A stretch of DNA of 39,858 nt from an uncultured Chlorobiaceae bacterium (GCA_903838025.1 CAILXB010000177.1:1-39858); one strand, 5' to 3'; shown: positions 18,028 to 29,037, counted from the first letter of the stretch. A program made the numbers and translations. Notes: generated by a model not told the origin, from the sequence alone.

Positions 18028-20427
18028 ATGGCCCCAAAACCTGCAACACTCTCTGCCAGAAACAGGACCCTGATTGTCGTAGAATCTCCCTCAAAGGCAA
18101 AAACTATCAATAAATACCTCGGAGACAAGTATGCGGTTTTCGCATCGGTAGGCCATATCAGAGATCTGCCGAAAAAGGAGATTGGTCTTGATTTTGACCA
18201 TCATTACGAGCCGAGGTATGAAATTATTTCCGGAAAAGAGAAGGTTGTTCATCAATTAAAAAAACTTGCGGCTGAAGCCAACGAAATTCTCATAGCGACT
18301 GACCCTGACCGCGAAGGTGAGGCTATCGCATGGCATATCTCTCAGGAGATCGGCGTAACCAACAAACCGGTATCGCGGGTGCTTTTTAATGAAATCACCA
18401 AAAACGCGATCATTGCGGCTATCCAAGCTCCACGGCAAATCGACGACTGCCTTGTGCGCTCACAGCAAACCCGTCAGGGGCTTGATAAAATAGTGGGCTA
18501 TAAGATCAGCCCTTTTTTGTGGAATGTGGTGCTGCGCGGTCTTTCTGCCGGCAGGGTGCAATCCGTTGCGCTGCGACTGATCTGCGAGCGTGAAGCGGAG
18601 ATCACCCGCTTCCAGATTGAGGAGTACTGGTCGATTGCTGCTGATTTTACCACACCGGGCCACGAGTCTTTCCGGGCAAGGCTTGTGCGCCTCGAGGGTG
18701 ACAAGCCGCAGATCTGCAATCAGCAGCAGGCAGAGTCCATTGCAGCCCTCATCAAAAAGGGGAATTTTGCAGTACGGGAAATCGCTCCACGTGTACAGCA
18801 GCGAAAAGCTCCACTGCCTTTTACCACCTCACTCCTCCAGCAGGCGGCATCGAACCAGCTCGGCTTCGGATCAAAGAAGACCATGAGCGTTGCACAGCAA
18901 CTCTATGAAGGTATTGATCTTGGCGCTGAGGGCACGGCTGGTCTCATCACCTACATGAGAACCGATTCAACACGTATCGGTGCCGAAGCGGTCGTTGAGG
19001 TCAGAGGCTATATCAATCAGCAGTTCGGCAAAGAGTATATCGGTTTCGGCGGAGCAGCAAAACCGGGTAAAAATGCACAGGATGCGCATGAAGCGATCCG
19101 ACCAACATCGATTTTCAAAAAACCGGAGCAACTCAAACCCTATCTTTCATCCGACCAGTTTAAATTGTATGAGCTGATCTGGAAGCGTTTTCTTGCCGCC
19201 ATGATGGCTCCCGCAAAAATTGAACAGACGCGGGTTGATGTCGAGGATCGTGCCGAAAAGTTCCTCTTCAGGGCAACGGGTAGCCGGGTTCTTTTTGCTG
19301 GATTCATGCGGGTCTATGATGACCAGAAGGAGCTGGATTACGAGGCACAAACTTCTACGAAGGAGGATGTGGAAAAGGAGCTGACGGTAAAATTACCTGA
19401 ACATTTGTCGATCAATGACCCCCTTGCTCTTGCGAATCTTGACCAGAAACAGAGCTTTACCCGCCCTCCGGCACGCTACAGTGAGGCGACACTGGTAAAG
19501 GATCTCGACCATTTTGGTATTGGACGGCCATCCACTTATGCATCCATTTTTTCGACACTGCAGGATCGACGCTATGTAGAGCTGGAAAAGAAAAAAATTC
19601 TGCCCACTGAACTTGGCAAGGACGTCTCACTGATTCTTGTTGCCAATTTTCCTGATCTTTTCAATGTTGACTTCACCGCCTTCATGGAAAATGAACTCGA
19701 CAAGGTGGCAAGCGGAGAGGATAACTATGAAAAGGTGCTCGACAATTTCTACAAACCGCTTGAAGCGGTGCTGGGCCTGCGCAAATCCAATCCAATTGTT
19801 CCCCAGAACAGCGAAACTGTGCGCTGTGAAAAGTGCGGGGAGGGGCTTATGGTGGTCAAATGGACAGCAAATGGAAAATTTTTTGGCTGTTCATGCTACC
19901 CTAAATGCAAAAATATCAAGGCGATAAGCAGCAACAAGGCAAAAGCTGTTGATACGGCAATCCTCTGCCCCTCCTGCAAGGAAGGACACATGCTTTTGCG
20001 CAGCGGAAGATTTGGCGCTTTTCTTGCCTGTTCCAACTACCCCAAGTGCAATACGCTGCTTAATTTGAACAAACAGCGCCACATCGAACCATTGAAAACG
20101 CCGCCGGTAGTGACCACCATTCTCTGTCCAAAGTGCAGCTCCCCGCTCTATCTTAGAAGCGGAAAGCGGGGGTTGTGGCTTGGCTGCTCAAAATTCCCCA
20201 AATGCAAGGGACGCATGGCATGGAGCACCCTTGACGAAAGTACCCAAAGTCACTGGGAGGCAATCATGACCGACCACCAGAACGCTCACCCTGCGGTCAT
20301 GCTGACAATGGTTGACGGAAAAGCGGTACCGATGACCGTGCCCGTTGATGATATCATCCTGAAAGCGGAAGAGGCTGGGCTGATTATTGCCTCTCCCGTT
20401 GAAGAGAGTGCCGAAATCACCCCATAA
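18028..20427 (+). CDS. topA: DNA topoisomerase I
   Basis: TLIVVESPSKAKTINKYLGDKY, DPDREGEAIAWH, ITYMRTDSTRI. Three C-terminal C4 zinc ribbons. Confidence 0.95.
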   Translation: MAPKPATLSARNRTLIVVESPSKAKTINKYLGDKYAVFASVGHIRDLPKKEIGLDFDHHYEPRYEIISGKEKVVHQLKKLAAEANEILIATDPDREGEAIAWHISQEIGVTNKPVSRVLFNEITKNAIIAAIQAPRQIDDCLVRSQQTRQGLDKIVGYKISPFLWNVVLRGLSAGRVQSVALRLICEREAEITRFQIEEYWSIAADFTTPGHESFRARLVRLEGDKPQICNQQQAESIAALIKKGNFAVREIAPRVQQRKAPLPFTTSLLQQAASNQLGFGSKKTMSVAQQLYEGIDLGAEGTAGLITYMRTDSTRIGAEAVVEVRGYINQQFGKEYIGFGGAAKPGKNAQDAHEAIRPTSIFKKPEQLKPYLSSDQFKLYELIWKRFLAAMMAPAKIEQTRVDVEDRAEKFLFRATGSRVLFAGFMRVYDDQKELDYEAQTSTKEDVEKELTVKLPEHLSINDPLALANLDQKQSFTRPPARYSEATLVKDLDHFGIGRPSTYASIFSTLQDRRYVELEKKKILPTELGKDVSLILVANFPDLFNVDFTAFMENELDKVASGEDNYEKVLDNFYKPLEAVLGLRKSNPIVPQNSETVRCEKCGEGLMVVKWTANGKFFGCSCYPKCKNIKAISSNKAKAVDTAILCPSCKEGHMLLRSGRFGAFLACSNYPKCNTLLNLNKQRHIEPLKTPPVVTTILCPKCSSPLYLRSGKRGLWLGCSKFPKCKGRMAWSTLDESTQSHWEAIMTDHQNAHPAVMLTMVDGKAVPMTVPVDDIILKAEEAGLIIASPVEESAEITP

Positions 20428-22555
20428 GAAGAGCTATGTGGTAGACAACAAAAGAGAGAAGCCAGGCCACAGAGAGGGAGTAGGCCGAATAGAGCAACAC
20501 CGGGCGCCAGCGGCCAACCTCTTTTTTCATAACGCCGAGTGCCGCTACGCAAGGGATATAGAGCAGGACAAAGACCATAAGGCTAAGTGCTGTTGCCCGG
20601 CTGAATGAGGGATCGTGCCGAAGAACCGTTTTCAGCTCTACAGGGGTTCCATCATGTTGCCCAATGGATGAGATGGTGGCGAGGGTGGAAACAACGACCT
20701 CCTTCGCCGCCAGGCCGGTTACAAGGGCGATACCAATCCGCCAGTCAAAGCCAATGGGGCGGATAAGGGGCTCAAGCACTTTGCCAGCCCTTCCTGCCAG
20801 AGAGTACTCGAGCTGTTCCGACCGTATGCGCAAGTCAAGCTCTCTTTGTTGAACCTTTTTTTCAACATCACCCATGCCGCTTGCGGCAATACGTACCGTT
20901 TCAGCCGCAAGTTTTGCCTGAAGTACCTCGTTGCGGGGGTAGTTGCTTACCGCCCAGATAATGATAACCGCCCCGAGAATAAGTGTCCCTGCTTTTTTCA
21001 AATAGAGCCAGGCTTTCACCTTTGCCTGAAAGAGAACTGAGGAGAGTGTCGGCCAGCGATAGGGCGGCAACTCCATGACAAAGGGCTCTGAATCGCTTTT
21101 CAGAACAGTCGACTTGAGAAGCAAGGCGGTCCAGAGACCAACCACAATTCCGAGAAGGTAAATGCCGAACATGACGTTGGCTGCCACATCGGGTGGAAAA
21201 AAGGCAGCGGTCAGCAGTACATAGACCGGAAGTTTAGCTCCGCAACTCATGAAAGGAATAATCATGATAGTGACAAGCCTGTCGGTTGGGCTTTTGAGCG
21301 TTCGTGTCGCCATGATGGCCGGAATGGAACAGCCAAAGCCTGTTATCATGGGGATAAAGGACTTGCCGTGAAGACCGAAACGGTGCATCAGCCGGTCAAT
21401 CACAAATGCTGCCCGGGCCATATAACCGGAAGCCTCAAGAAAGGAGAGTCCGATAAAGAGCAGTACGATATTGGGCAAAAAGAGCAGCACACCACCAACA
21501 CCGGCAATGATGCCGTCAATGACGATAGAGCGAAGTGTCTCATTCGGCAAAAGTGGAGCAATCACGGAGGCGATGAGGCCGAAAAAAAATTCAAGTGCAC
21601 CCATAACCGGCGAAGCAAGGGTAAAGGTCAACTGAAAAATGGCCCAGACCACCAATAAAAAAATTGGCAAGCCAAGCACCCGGTTGAGCACCACCATGTC
21701 GATATAGTCCGTTGGTGTAGCCTTGACTCCTCCCGGAAAACGGATACACTCCTGCATGGCTCCCCGAATAAAAGCATGACGATCTTCGGTTATGAGAATT
21801 TCGGGCTCCGAATCATGCAGCCGTTCAGCTTCACGAAGGGCCTCCTGAAGGGCAAGTTCAACTTTTACCCAGACCGGATAGTGCTGCACTTCGTTATAGG
21901 CCTGCCGGTCATTCTCCAGCAGCTTGATGGCAAGCCATCGTGCATTAAAGGCACCAAGTTCCCGTTGATGGAGAAGATATGTGGTAATTTTTTCAACCGA
22001 AGCTTCAAGTTCTGGACGAAAAAACAGCTTGTTTTTTTTGATTTCAATATCATTTCGGGAGAGTCGAATGATATGATCGAGCAGCGCATCAAGTCCAATA
22101 TTCTTTTTGGCCGAGGTCGGAACAATGTGGCAACCGAGAAGCTTCTGCAACTGCTTGATATCGAGAACAATACCCTTCTCCTCAACCTCGTCAATCATAT
22201 TGAGGGCAACGAGAAAATCAACTTCAAGCTCCATGAGCTGCGTTGTCAAAAGCAGGTTCCGCTCAAGATTTGTTCCTTCTACAACGTTGACAACAACATC
22301 AGGCGGCTCCTTTATGAGATACTCCCTTGTTACAATCTCCTCCGGGGAGTAGGGGGTGAGTGAGTAGATTCCAGGTAGATCAACCACTGTAATCAAGTAT
22401 CCCTTGTACTCAAGATATCCCTCATGCTTTTCAACGGTCACCCCTGAAAAATTTCCAACTTTCTGGTGAGCGCCAGTCAGCGCATTGAAAAGAGAGGACT
22501 TGCCGCAATTCGGATTGCCTGCAAGCGCAACTTTGATCTCTTTATGTTCACTCAT
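20417..22555 (-). CDS. feoB: Ferrous iron transport protein B
   Basis: GTPase GNPNCGKSSLFNALTG, DLPGIYSL; multi-TM SFIPMITGFGCSIPAIMATRTL. Confidence 0.95.
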   Translation of the reverse strand: MSEHKEIKVALAGNPNCGKSSLFNALTGAHQKVGNFSGVTVEKHEGYLEYKGYLITVVDLPGIYSLTPYSPEEIVTREYLIKEPPDVVVNVVEGTNLERNLLLTTQLMELEVDFLVALNMIDEVEEKGIVLDIKQLQKLLGCHIVPTSAKKNIGLDALLDHIIRLSRNDIEIKKNKLFFRPELEASVEKITTYLLHQRELGAFNARWLAIKLLENDRQAYNEVQHYPVWVKVELALQEALREAERLHDSEPEILITEDRHAFIRGAMQECIRFPGGVKATPTDYIDMVVLNRVLGLPIFLLVVWAIFQLTFTLASPVMGALEFFFGLIASVIAPLLPNETLRSIVIDGIIAGVGGVLLFLPNIVLLFIGLSFLEASGYMARAAFVIDRLMHRFGLHGKSFIPMITGFGCSIPAIMATRTLKSPTDRLVTIMIIPFMSCGAKLPVYVLLTAAFFPPDVAANVMFGIYLLGIVVGLWTALLLKSTVLKSDSEPFVMELPPYRWPTLSSVLFQAKVKAWLYLKKAGTLILGAVIIIWAVSNYPRNEVLQAKLAAETVRIAASGMGDVEKKVQQRELDLRIRSEQLEYSLAGRAGKVLEPLIRPIGFDWRIGIALVTGLAAKEVVVSTLATISSIGQHDGTPVELKTVLRHDPSFSRATALSLMVFVLLYIPCVAALGVMKKEVGRWRPVLLYSAYSLSVAWLLSFVVYHIALLMG

Positions 22556-22818
22556 GCGTTACTGCCGGAAAAAAGAACACCATCCCCTGACTCCCCGACT
22601 TTACACACCAAAACACCCTCTGCCTCAGTTTTTCTCATGGCAAGATAAAGCCCTTTGAAAAAAATCTCAATTGGATCACCAAGTGGTGCAACCCTGAGCA
22701 CCTTGAATGTTGTCCCTTTTATCAACCCCATATCCATGATTCTGCGTCTGATGACACTCTCCGCCTTCAGGGCCGTCACTTCAGCCTTGTCTCCCACCTT
22801 CAATTCTGATAACCGCAT
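22552..22818 (-). CDS. feoA: Ferrous iron transport protein A
   Basis: MRLSELKVGDKAEV...RRRIMDMGLIKGTTFKVLRVAPLGDPIEI; ATGA overlap with feoB. Confidence 0.92.
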   Translation of the reverse strand: MRLSELKVGDKAEVTALKAESVIRRRIMDMGLIKGTTFKVLRVAPLGDPIEIFFKGLYLAMRKTEAEGVLVCKVGESGDGVLFSGSNA

Positions 22819-22849
22819 GGCATAATCTCCCTCAAAACAATAAAAAAAT

Positions 22850-22874
22850 AATTAGGACGAATAATATCCTATTT
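22850..22874. promoter_or_regulatory. Imperfect inverted repeat upstream of feoAB (candidate metalloregulator site)
   Basis: AATTAGGA-N9-TCCTATTT, 7 of 8 positions symmetric, 31 bp upstream of the feoA ATG. Confidence 0.4.
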
Positions 22875-22918
22875 AACGGTTACCAGCAAGAAAAAATTGC
22901 ATCTTTGGAAAAAAGGAG

Positions 22919-23299
22919 TTATCCGTGCGGCGCCGCAGCGCCAGGAAAGGGAGGCCAACCCATCCGCTCTCCACCAATCAGATGGGCGTGGATATGAAGA
23001 ACGCTCTGCAGGGCATCCTTGCCGGTATTAAAAACAAGCCTGTAACCAGACTCCCTGATGCCGACAATCTCTGCAACAACTCCGGCGGCCAGAAGAATGT
23101 GACCGGCAATCGCTTCATCTTCCAGGCAAAGATCGTTAAGCGAGGCGATATGCTTGACGGGAATAATCAGTACGTGCTCTGCTGTAACGGGCGTGATGTC
23201 GCGAAAAGCGACAACATGATCATTGCGATAGAGAATTTTTGCTGGAATCTCACCGCGCACAATGCGGCAAAAAAGACAATCAGCTTCCTGTTGTAGCAT
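22919..23299 (-). CDS. HIT family protein
   Basis: CLFCRIVRGEIPAKILYRNDH, HIHAHLIGG. Confidence 0.93.
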   Translation of the reverse strand: MLQQEADCLFCRIVRGEIPAKILYRNDHVVAFRDITPVTAEHVLIIPVKHIASLNDLCLEDEAIAGHILLAAGVVAEIVGIRESGYRLVFNTGKDALQSVLHIHAHLIGGERMGWPPFPGAAAPHG

Positions 23300-23333
23300 A
23301 AGGGACTCCTCTTTTAACTCTTTAGGGTGGTTC

Positions 23334-23849
23334 TCAAGGTTCTTGCACTACAGAGAGCGACGCCGTGCCATTGCCCGTCATGACGACAACTTTAAGCTTC
23401 TCTTTTTCAGCCGAAACAACTCCGCCCACCCCGTCACCGGAAGTAACAATGGTTGAAACCTTCTGAAAACCTTTACTCTTAAGCTGGCTCTCAACGTCCT
23501 TGACAATATTTCCAGAAACACTCTCGAAGACGACGTTCCAGCTCTTCCCCTCAGGAGTCTCTGAACGGGTAACAACCCCTATCTTACCCCAGGAAAACCT
23601 CGGAACATCAGCAGGCATATCGGCTGGCCAGACTCCGCTGTTGCCCTGAATTTCAATTTTCTGCCCTTGGGACTGGATAGTTATGTTACTGCCGCCAGAA
23701 TTGATATCGACTTTTTTGCCTGTTGACTGCTCAATCGCTTTTTCCACAAGCACATCCTCAATCTTTTTCTGGCAGGAAGAGAGGGTTGTACTGAGAGCAA
23801 GGAGTGCCAGAAACATTCCGGCATAACGAACATATAATGGTACCGGCAT
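23334..23849 (-). CDS. Hypothetical lipoprotein
   Basis: Signal peptide with lipobox-like TTLSSC; no recognised domain. Confidence 0.6.
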   Translation of the reverse strand: MPVPLYVRYAGMFLALLALSTTLSSCQKKIEDVLVEKAIEQSTGKKVDINSGGSNITIQSQGQKIEIQGNSGVWPADMPADVPRFSWGKIGVVTRSETPEGKSWNVVFESVSGNIVKDVESQLKSKGFQKVSTIVTSGDGVGGVVSAEKEKLKVVVMTGNGTASLSVVQEP

Positions 23850-23967
23850 AGCAAAATATTCTACGGTTATAAATTATTTTCAGTGAAACAGCATACACGC
23901 AATGTACGCAAATGCCAGAAAAGAGAAAAAAAATGTATTCCCGACCACAGGCTTGCCGAAAATTCGG

Positions 23968-25299
23968 TTATGCAACCGATGAGGTATTTGCGGTGCCTTC
24001 GTCAACCAGCCTGGGAACTTCAGAGACTTTTGATGCAAGCACTTTATCGATCCTCTGGCCATCAAGATCAACAATTTCAAGAGTCCACTCTTCCCATTTC
24101 ACAATATCACCCGTCCTCGGCATACGCCCAAGCAGCCACATCATAAGACCGCTGAGGGTATGATAAAGCCCCTTATCCTCCTCGGGCACACATTTCAACT
24201 CAAGCGTGTCTTTCAGTTCAGGCACAGGGATAAGGCCATCAAGCAGCCAGGAACCATCAAAGCGTTCCACAGCCCATGAATCCTCAAGATTGCGCGGAAC
24301 AAATTCTCCGGTAACCGCCTCAAGCATATCCTGAAGGGTAACCAACCCCTGAATTTCACCATACTCGTCAACCACAAAAACCATCTGGGTGCCAGATGTC
24401 CTGAAATGGTCGAGCAGCTCCATGCCTGTAAGCGTTTCAGGAACATAAACGCAGGGTTGCAACTGCGAGGTAAATTCAGTGAGCCCCCCTTTCAGCGTTT
24501 TAGAAAGAAGCTGTTTGGCATTCACAACCCCAAGCAATGACTGAAGTCCTCCATTGCAGACGGGAAAACGCGAGTGCTCCGACTCTGTCACCCTGTCGAT
24601 ATTTTCTTCAAGCGGCCGGGATACGTCAAGAGAGACAATGTCTGCCCTTGGAACCATCAGCGAACCGAGTTGACGGTCATCGAGACGGAAAACATTACGC
24701 ACCATTTCATGTTCATGCTGCTCAATCACCCCGGCTTCAGAACCCTCCTCGAGCATGGCATGAATCTCTTCCTCCGTGACGCTCGGCATGATGTGAGGAT
24801 GGTTTCCCGTCAGACGGAGAATCGCATCGGTCGAGGCCGTAAGCAGCCTACCAAACGGGCGCGTTATCGAAGAGAGCGTACGCATGGGGCGTGCAACCAT
24901 ACAGGCAATTCCTTCCGGATTGAACTGGCCAAGACGTTTAGGAACAAGCTCTCCTACCACAATGGTGGTGTAAGTAATCGAAAGCACTACAAAAACTATT
25001 GCAACAATATGGCTTATCTTTGGATCCATGCCGAGCACCTGAAACCATTGAGCTAAAGGTCCAGCAAAGGCACCCTCTCCAACAATACCATTCAGGATAC
25101 CTATGGAGGTAATGCCAATCTGAATAGTCGAAAGAAACCTTGTTGGCTCCTGACAAAGCTTCAGGGCAACAGCCGCCGACTTGTCTCCATCCTCTGCAAG
25201 CTTTGAAAGACGGGAGCGCCTTGAAGTTACCAGCGCAATTTCCGACATGGCAAAAAGCCCGTTAACAAAAATCAAAACAAGAAGAAAGAGTATTTCCAT
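23968..25299 (-). CDS. CNNM/CorC-HlyC family protein with CBS domains
   Basis: N-terminal TMs, EEIHAMLEEGSEAGVIEQHEHEMVRNVFRLDDRQLGSLMVPR, GEIQGLVTLQDMLEAVTGE. Confidence 0.92.
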   Translation of the reverse strand: MEILFLLVLIFVNGLFAMSEIALVTSRRSRLSKLAEDGDKSAAVALKLCQEPTRFLSTIQIGITSIGILNGIVGEGAFAGPLAQWFQVLGMDPKISHIVAIVFVVLSITYTTIVVGELVPKRLGQFNPEGIACMVARPMRTLSSITRPFGRLLTASTDAILRLTGNHPHIMPSVTEEEIHAMLEEGSEAGVIEQHEHEMVRNVFRLDDRQLGSLMVPRADIVSLDVSRPLEENIDRVTESEHSRFPVCNGGLQSLLGVVNAKQLLSKTLKGGLTEFTSQLQPCVYVPETLTGMELLDHFRTSGTQMVFVVDEYGEIQGLVTLQDMLEAVTGEFVPRNLEDSWAVERFDGSWLLDGLIPVPELKDTLELKCVPEEDKGLYHTLSGLMMWLLGRMPRTGDIVKWEEWTLEIVDLDGQRIDKVLASKVSEVPRLVDEGTANTSSVA

Positions 25300-25312
25300 A
25301 ATTATTCAGGTT

Positions 25313-25385
25313 GAACCGGTCAAGAGAAAAAGAAAAAAAATTGGTGCCGCTACAACCCATCAAACGGCAGAGCCCCGACCGGTTC
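25313..25385 (-). promoter_or_regulatory. Structured 5' leader of the CNNM/CBS gene
   Basis: Perfect 9-bp inverted repeat GAACCGGTC (25313-25321) / GACCGGTTC (25377-25385) enclosing TGCCG...CGGCA and a minus-strand poly-T run. Confidence 0.35.
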
Positions 25386-25549
25386 TGTTGTTACACAATT
25401 TTCATGATCACTATGATTACGACACCATTCAACTACATTTTTATTCTGCAACTTCCAAACCAGATATCTCCACATGTAGCGACTTATGCCACCCACCACT
25501 ACTCAGGCAAAAAGAGTAAAACCACCCGGTCGAGGCATTGCTGCGCGCT

Positions 25550-25963
25550 TTACTTACTGGCAATAAAGAGCGTTTTCACCTTTGCAATTAGTTGATTTTC
25601 CGTCAATCGCTCGCAAGCCTCAATTCCAGTTACCTTTGTATGCAGTCCATTAACCTTTTCAATCTCTTTGGCAAATTCAAGTTTTGCCTCTCCAGGGCCA
25701 AAAATGGCAATTTTCGATGAATCACCAAGCAACTCAATCACCTTTATGTAAAAGGCGTGATACTGGTGTTTTCGCCGTTCTTCTGCGGAGTGTTCATTGA
25801 ATACTGCCTGCGCCACAACGGTACCCCCCGCTTTCCACCCACCGGCAGGCTTGAGATGACTTTCCGCACCGGACTCTACATGTTGAACAAACGCTTGATC
25901 GCCTTCAATTGAAACCAGAACAGCTTCCTTGTGGTCAATCCATATACCAGTGTTTTTTTTCAT
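25550..25963 (-). CDS. Conserved protein with N-terminal WIDHKEA motif, possibly eRF1/Pelota-related
   Basis: MKKNTGIWIDHKEAVLVSIEG...RRKHQYHAFYIKVIELLG..IAIFGPGEAKLEFAKEI. Start trimmed from ORF start 26179; AGGAG upstream. Confidence 0.65.
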   Translation of the reverse strand: MKKNTGIWIDHKEAVLVSIEGDQAFVQHVESGAESHLKPAGGWKAGGTVVAQAVFNEHSAEERRKHQYHAFYIKVIELLGDSSKIAIFGPGEAKLEFAKEIEKVNGLHTKVTGIEACERLTENQLIAKVKTLFIASK

Positions 25964-26159
25964 GGCTACCAGGCTCCTTCTGTAATAATGTTTCTGAATG
26001 GTAACAGAGAATTCTTGATGATTCAACGAGCACAAACAATCCAAAAACCCAATGGGCAAAAGAAGTTTGCACATCGCCTTACGCCGCAATGTAAGCAAAA
26101 AATAGTATACCAGTACAGTGCTTTTACTTTTGGAGCGGTACGAGAATGTAATCACCTCA

Positions 26160-26220
26160 AAAAAAGATGCCCTGCACAAAGAGAGCCAGGGCGATGAAAC
26201 CCGGATCCTGTGCAGGGCAT
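26160..26220 (-). terminator. Strong Rho-independent terminator of sdhCAB
   Basis: Perfect 12-bp stem ATGCCCTGCACA (26167-26178) / TGTGCAGGGCAT (26209-26220), followed by a T-run on the minus strand. Confidence 0.75.
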
Positions 26221-26255
26221 GAGAGCCCGATAAGCCAGCAAGAAACCCCTCTCTC

Positions 26256-27035
26256 TTAGAGGGAGTCCTGAATCACCCGCTCCTTGTCGGCAAAGATTTT
26301 CGCCGCGAGAAACTCCCGGTTCATACGGGCGATATTGACCACAGAAATTCCTTTTGGACACTCCGCCTCGCATGCGTAAGTATTACTGCAACTACCAAAA
26401 CCAAGCTCATCCATCGTAGCAACCATCTTCTGCACCCGTTTGGCAGCCTCAACCCGCCCCTGGGGAAGCAGTGCAAGATGCGATACCTTGGCACCAACAA
26501 AGAGCATGGCGGCAGCATTGGAACAGGCGGCCACGCAAGCTCCGCACCCAATGCAGGTTGCCGCATCAAAAGCTGCATCCGACTCCTCCTTTGGCACCGG
26601 AATGGTATTGGCATCAGGTACACCACCGGTATTCACCGATACGTAGCCGCCTGCCTGTATAATTTTATCAAATGCACTGCGGTCAACAATAAGATCGCGA
26701 ATGATGGGAAAGGCTTTTGCCCTCCATGGTTCAATATGGATACTATCGCCATCCGTGAACGAGCGCATGTGCAGTTGGCAGGTGGTCACTCCCTTGACCG
26801 GCCCGTGAGGACGTCCATTGATATACAGACTGCATGTGCCGCAAATGCCCTCCCGACAGTCATGATCAAAGGCAACGGGATCTCCACCGGTCATGATGAG
26901 CCTTTGATTGAGGGAATCGAGCATTTCAAAAAAGGAGCTGTCAGGCGAGATTCCTGAAATATCGTAGGAAACCATCTCCCCTTTGGCCTTGACGTTGTTC
27001 TGTCGCCAGATTTTCAGCGTAAAGTTCATAATCAC
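26256..27035 (-). CDS. sdhB: Succinate dehydrogenase/fumarate reductase iron-sulfur subunit
   Basis: [46 protein letters not shown]. Confidence 0.93.
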   Translation of the reverse strand: MIMNFTLKIWRQNNVKAKGEMVSYDISGISPDSSFFEMLDSLNQRLIMTGGDPVAFDHDCREGICGTCSLYINGRPHGPVKGVTTCQLHMRSFTDGDSIHIEPWRAKAFPIIRDLIVDRSAFDKIIQAGGYVSVNTGGVPDANTIPVPKEESDAAFDAATCIGCGACVAACSNAAAMLFVGAKVSHLALLPQGRVEAAKRVQKMVATMDELGFGSCSNTYACEAECPKGISVVNIARMNREFLAAKIFADKERVIQDSL

Positions 27036-27038
27036 CTG

Positions 27039-28979
27039 TTATTTGTAGCTCCGCTGGGAGAGCTTGATCTCTTTGAATTGAAGTTCTTCGCGGTGCAGCT
27101 CAGCAGCAGCATCACGCCCCTTGTATTCCCATGCACCAACAAAAGCAAACCTATCGTCATTGCGCAACGCTTCGCCCTCACTGGTCTGATACTCCTCCCG
27201 GAAATGACCCCCGCACGACTCTTTTCGCTGCTGGGCATCCCGCACCATAAGCTGGCCAAGTTCGATAAAATCGGCAACCCTGCACGCTTTTTCAAGTTCA
27301 GGATTGTATTCATCCAGCCCTCCGGGCATCCGGACTCCTTTGGCAAATTCTTGACGCAGTTCAGTCAGTTGATAGAGTGCTTCAGTAAGACCCGCATCGT
27401 TTCGCGCCATTCCGCAATACTCCCACATGATTTTGCCAAGGCGACGATGGAAGTGATCGACCGACTCCTTGCCTGAGCTGTTTTTAATCTGCTTCAAACG
27501 GTCGGTAACAGCATTTGCTGCAAGGGTAAATTCGGACGAACCAGTATCGAACCGTGGCGTATGAATTTCGGTAGCCAGATAATTGCCAATGGTATAGGGA
27601 AGGATAAAATAGCCATCAGCAAGGCCCTGCATGAGCGCGGAGGCTCCAAGGCGATTTGCTCCGTGATCGGAAAAGTTGCACTCTCCGATAGCATAAAGAC
27701 CGGGGATGGTGGTCATCAAATCATAATCAACCCAGAGGCCCCCCATGGTGTAATGCACCGCAGGATAAATCATCATCGGCATTTCGTATGGACTCTCAGC
27801 GACAATCTGCTCGTACATCTGGAAGAGGTTGCCATAGAGAGAGTCAATGGCGTCATGCCCCTTGCGTTTGATGGCATCGGCAAAATCAAGGAATACAGCC
27901 ATTCCGGTAGTGCCAACGCCAAAACCTGCGTCGCAGCGCTCTTTGGCAGCCCTTGATGCCACGTCCCTCGGTACAAGATTACCGAAAGCAGGGTAACGAC
28001 GCTCCAGATAGTAATCCCGATCCGCTTCTGCAATATCGGATGGCTTGATCTCTTTGTTCCTCAGCTTTTCAACATCTTTTATCTTGGCCGGAACCCAAAT
28101 CCTTCCATCATTCCGCAAACTCTCGCTCATCAAGGTGAGCTTTGACTGCGCATCGCCATGAACCGGAATACAGGTTGGGTGAATCTGGGTAAAGGCAGGG
28201 TTGGCAAACATCGCCCCCTTCTTGTAGGCACTCCATGCCGGTGTCACATTGGAACCCATGGCATTGGTAGAGAGAAAAAACACATTACCATATCCACCAC
28301 TTGCCAAAACAACAGCATGAGCTGCATGACGCTCTATCGCACCTGTCACAAGGTTTCGGGCAATGATACCCCGTGCATGACCGTCAACAAGCACCGTATC
28401 AAGCACATCTCGACGGTTAAAGAGCGTGACATTGCCTGCCGCAATCTGGCGGCTCAGCGCTCCGTAAGCACCAATCAAAAGCTGCTGTCCGGTCTGTCCC
28501 CTTGCATAGAACGTTCTTGATACCTGAGCACCTCCGAACGAACGGTTTGTCAGCAAGCCACCGTACTCCCGGGCAAAAGGCACGCCCTGCGCCACACAAA
28601 GATCAATAATCGGGTTGCTGACCTGGGCAAGACGATAGACGTTTGCTTCACGCGCACGGTAATCGCCACCTTTGATGGTGTCGTAAAAGAGACGATAGGC
28701 ACTGTCGCCATCGTTTGGATAATTTTTTGCGGCATTAATTCCTCCCTGTGCAGCAATACTGTGTGCCCGACGCGGTGTATCCTGATAGCAGAATACCTTG
28801 ACATTGTAACCGAGCTGCCCGAGCGATGCAGCCGCAGAGGCTCCGGCAAGACCGGTGCCAATGACAATGATATCAAGTTTGCGTTTGTTGTTGGGGTTTA
28901 CCAGCTTGCAGCCCGATTTGTAGGCGGTCCATTTTTCAGCCACCGGCCCTTCAGGGATTCTGGCGTTGAGGCGTGTCAT
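27039..28979 (-). CDS. sdhA: Succinate dehydrogenase/fumarate reductase flavoprotein subunit
   Basis: [72 protein letters not shown]. Confidence 0.95.
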   Translation of the reverse strand: MTRLNARIPEGPVAEKWTAYKSGCKLVNPNNKRKLDIIVIGTGLAGASAAASLGQLGYNVKVFCYQDTPRRAHSIAAQGGINAAKNYPNDGDSAYRLFYDTIKGGDYRAREANVYRLAQVSNPIIDLCVAQGVPFAREYGGLLTNRSFGGAQVSRTFYARGQTGQQLLIGAYGALSRQIAAGNVTLFNRRDVLDTVLVDGHARGIIARNLVTGAIERHAAHAVVLASGGYGNVFFLSTNAMGSNVTPAWSAYKKGAMFANPAFTQIHPTCIPVHGDAQSKLTLMSESLRNDGRIWVPAKIKDVEKLRNKEIKPSDIAEADRDYYLERRYPAFGNLVPRDVASRAAKERCDAGFGVGTTGMAVFLDFADAIKRKGHDAIDSLYGNLFQMYEQIVAESPYEMPMMIYPAVHYTMGGLWVDYDLMTTIPGLYAIGECNFSDHGANRLGASALMQGLADGYFILPYTIGNYLATEIHTPRFDTGSSEFTLAANAVTDRLKQIKNSSGKESVDHFHRRLGKIMWEYCGMARNDAGLTEALYQLTELRQEFAKGVRMPGGLDEYNPELEKACRVADFIELGQLMVRDAQQRKESCGGHFREEYQTSEGEALRNDDRFAFVGAWEYKGRDAAAELHREELQFKEIKLSQRSYK

Positions 28980-29037
28980 TGAAGAGTATTGTGAGTGTTG
29001 TTTTTGGTAAAAAACACAGCCGTTATTGGTTAGTAAA

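Noticed and set aside
21776-22363. 195-aa plus-strand ORF
   Set aside because: Lies antisense within feoB; low-complexity shadow translation.
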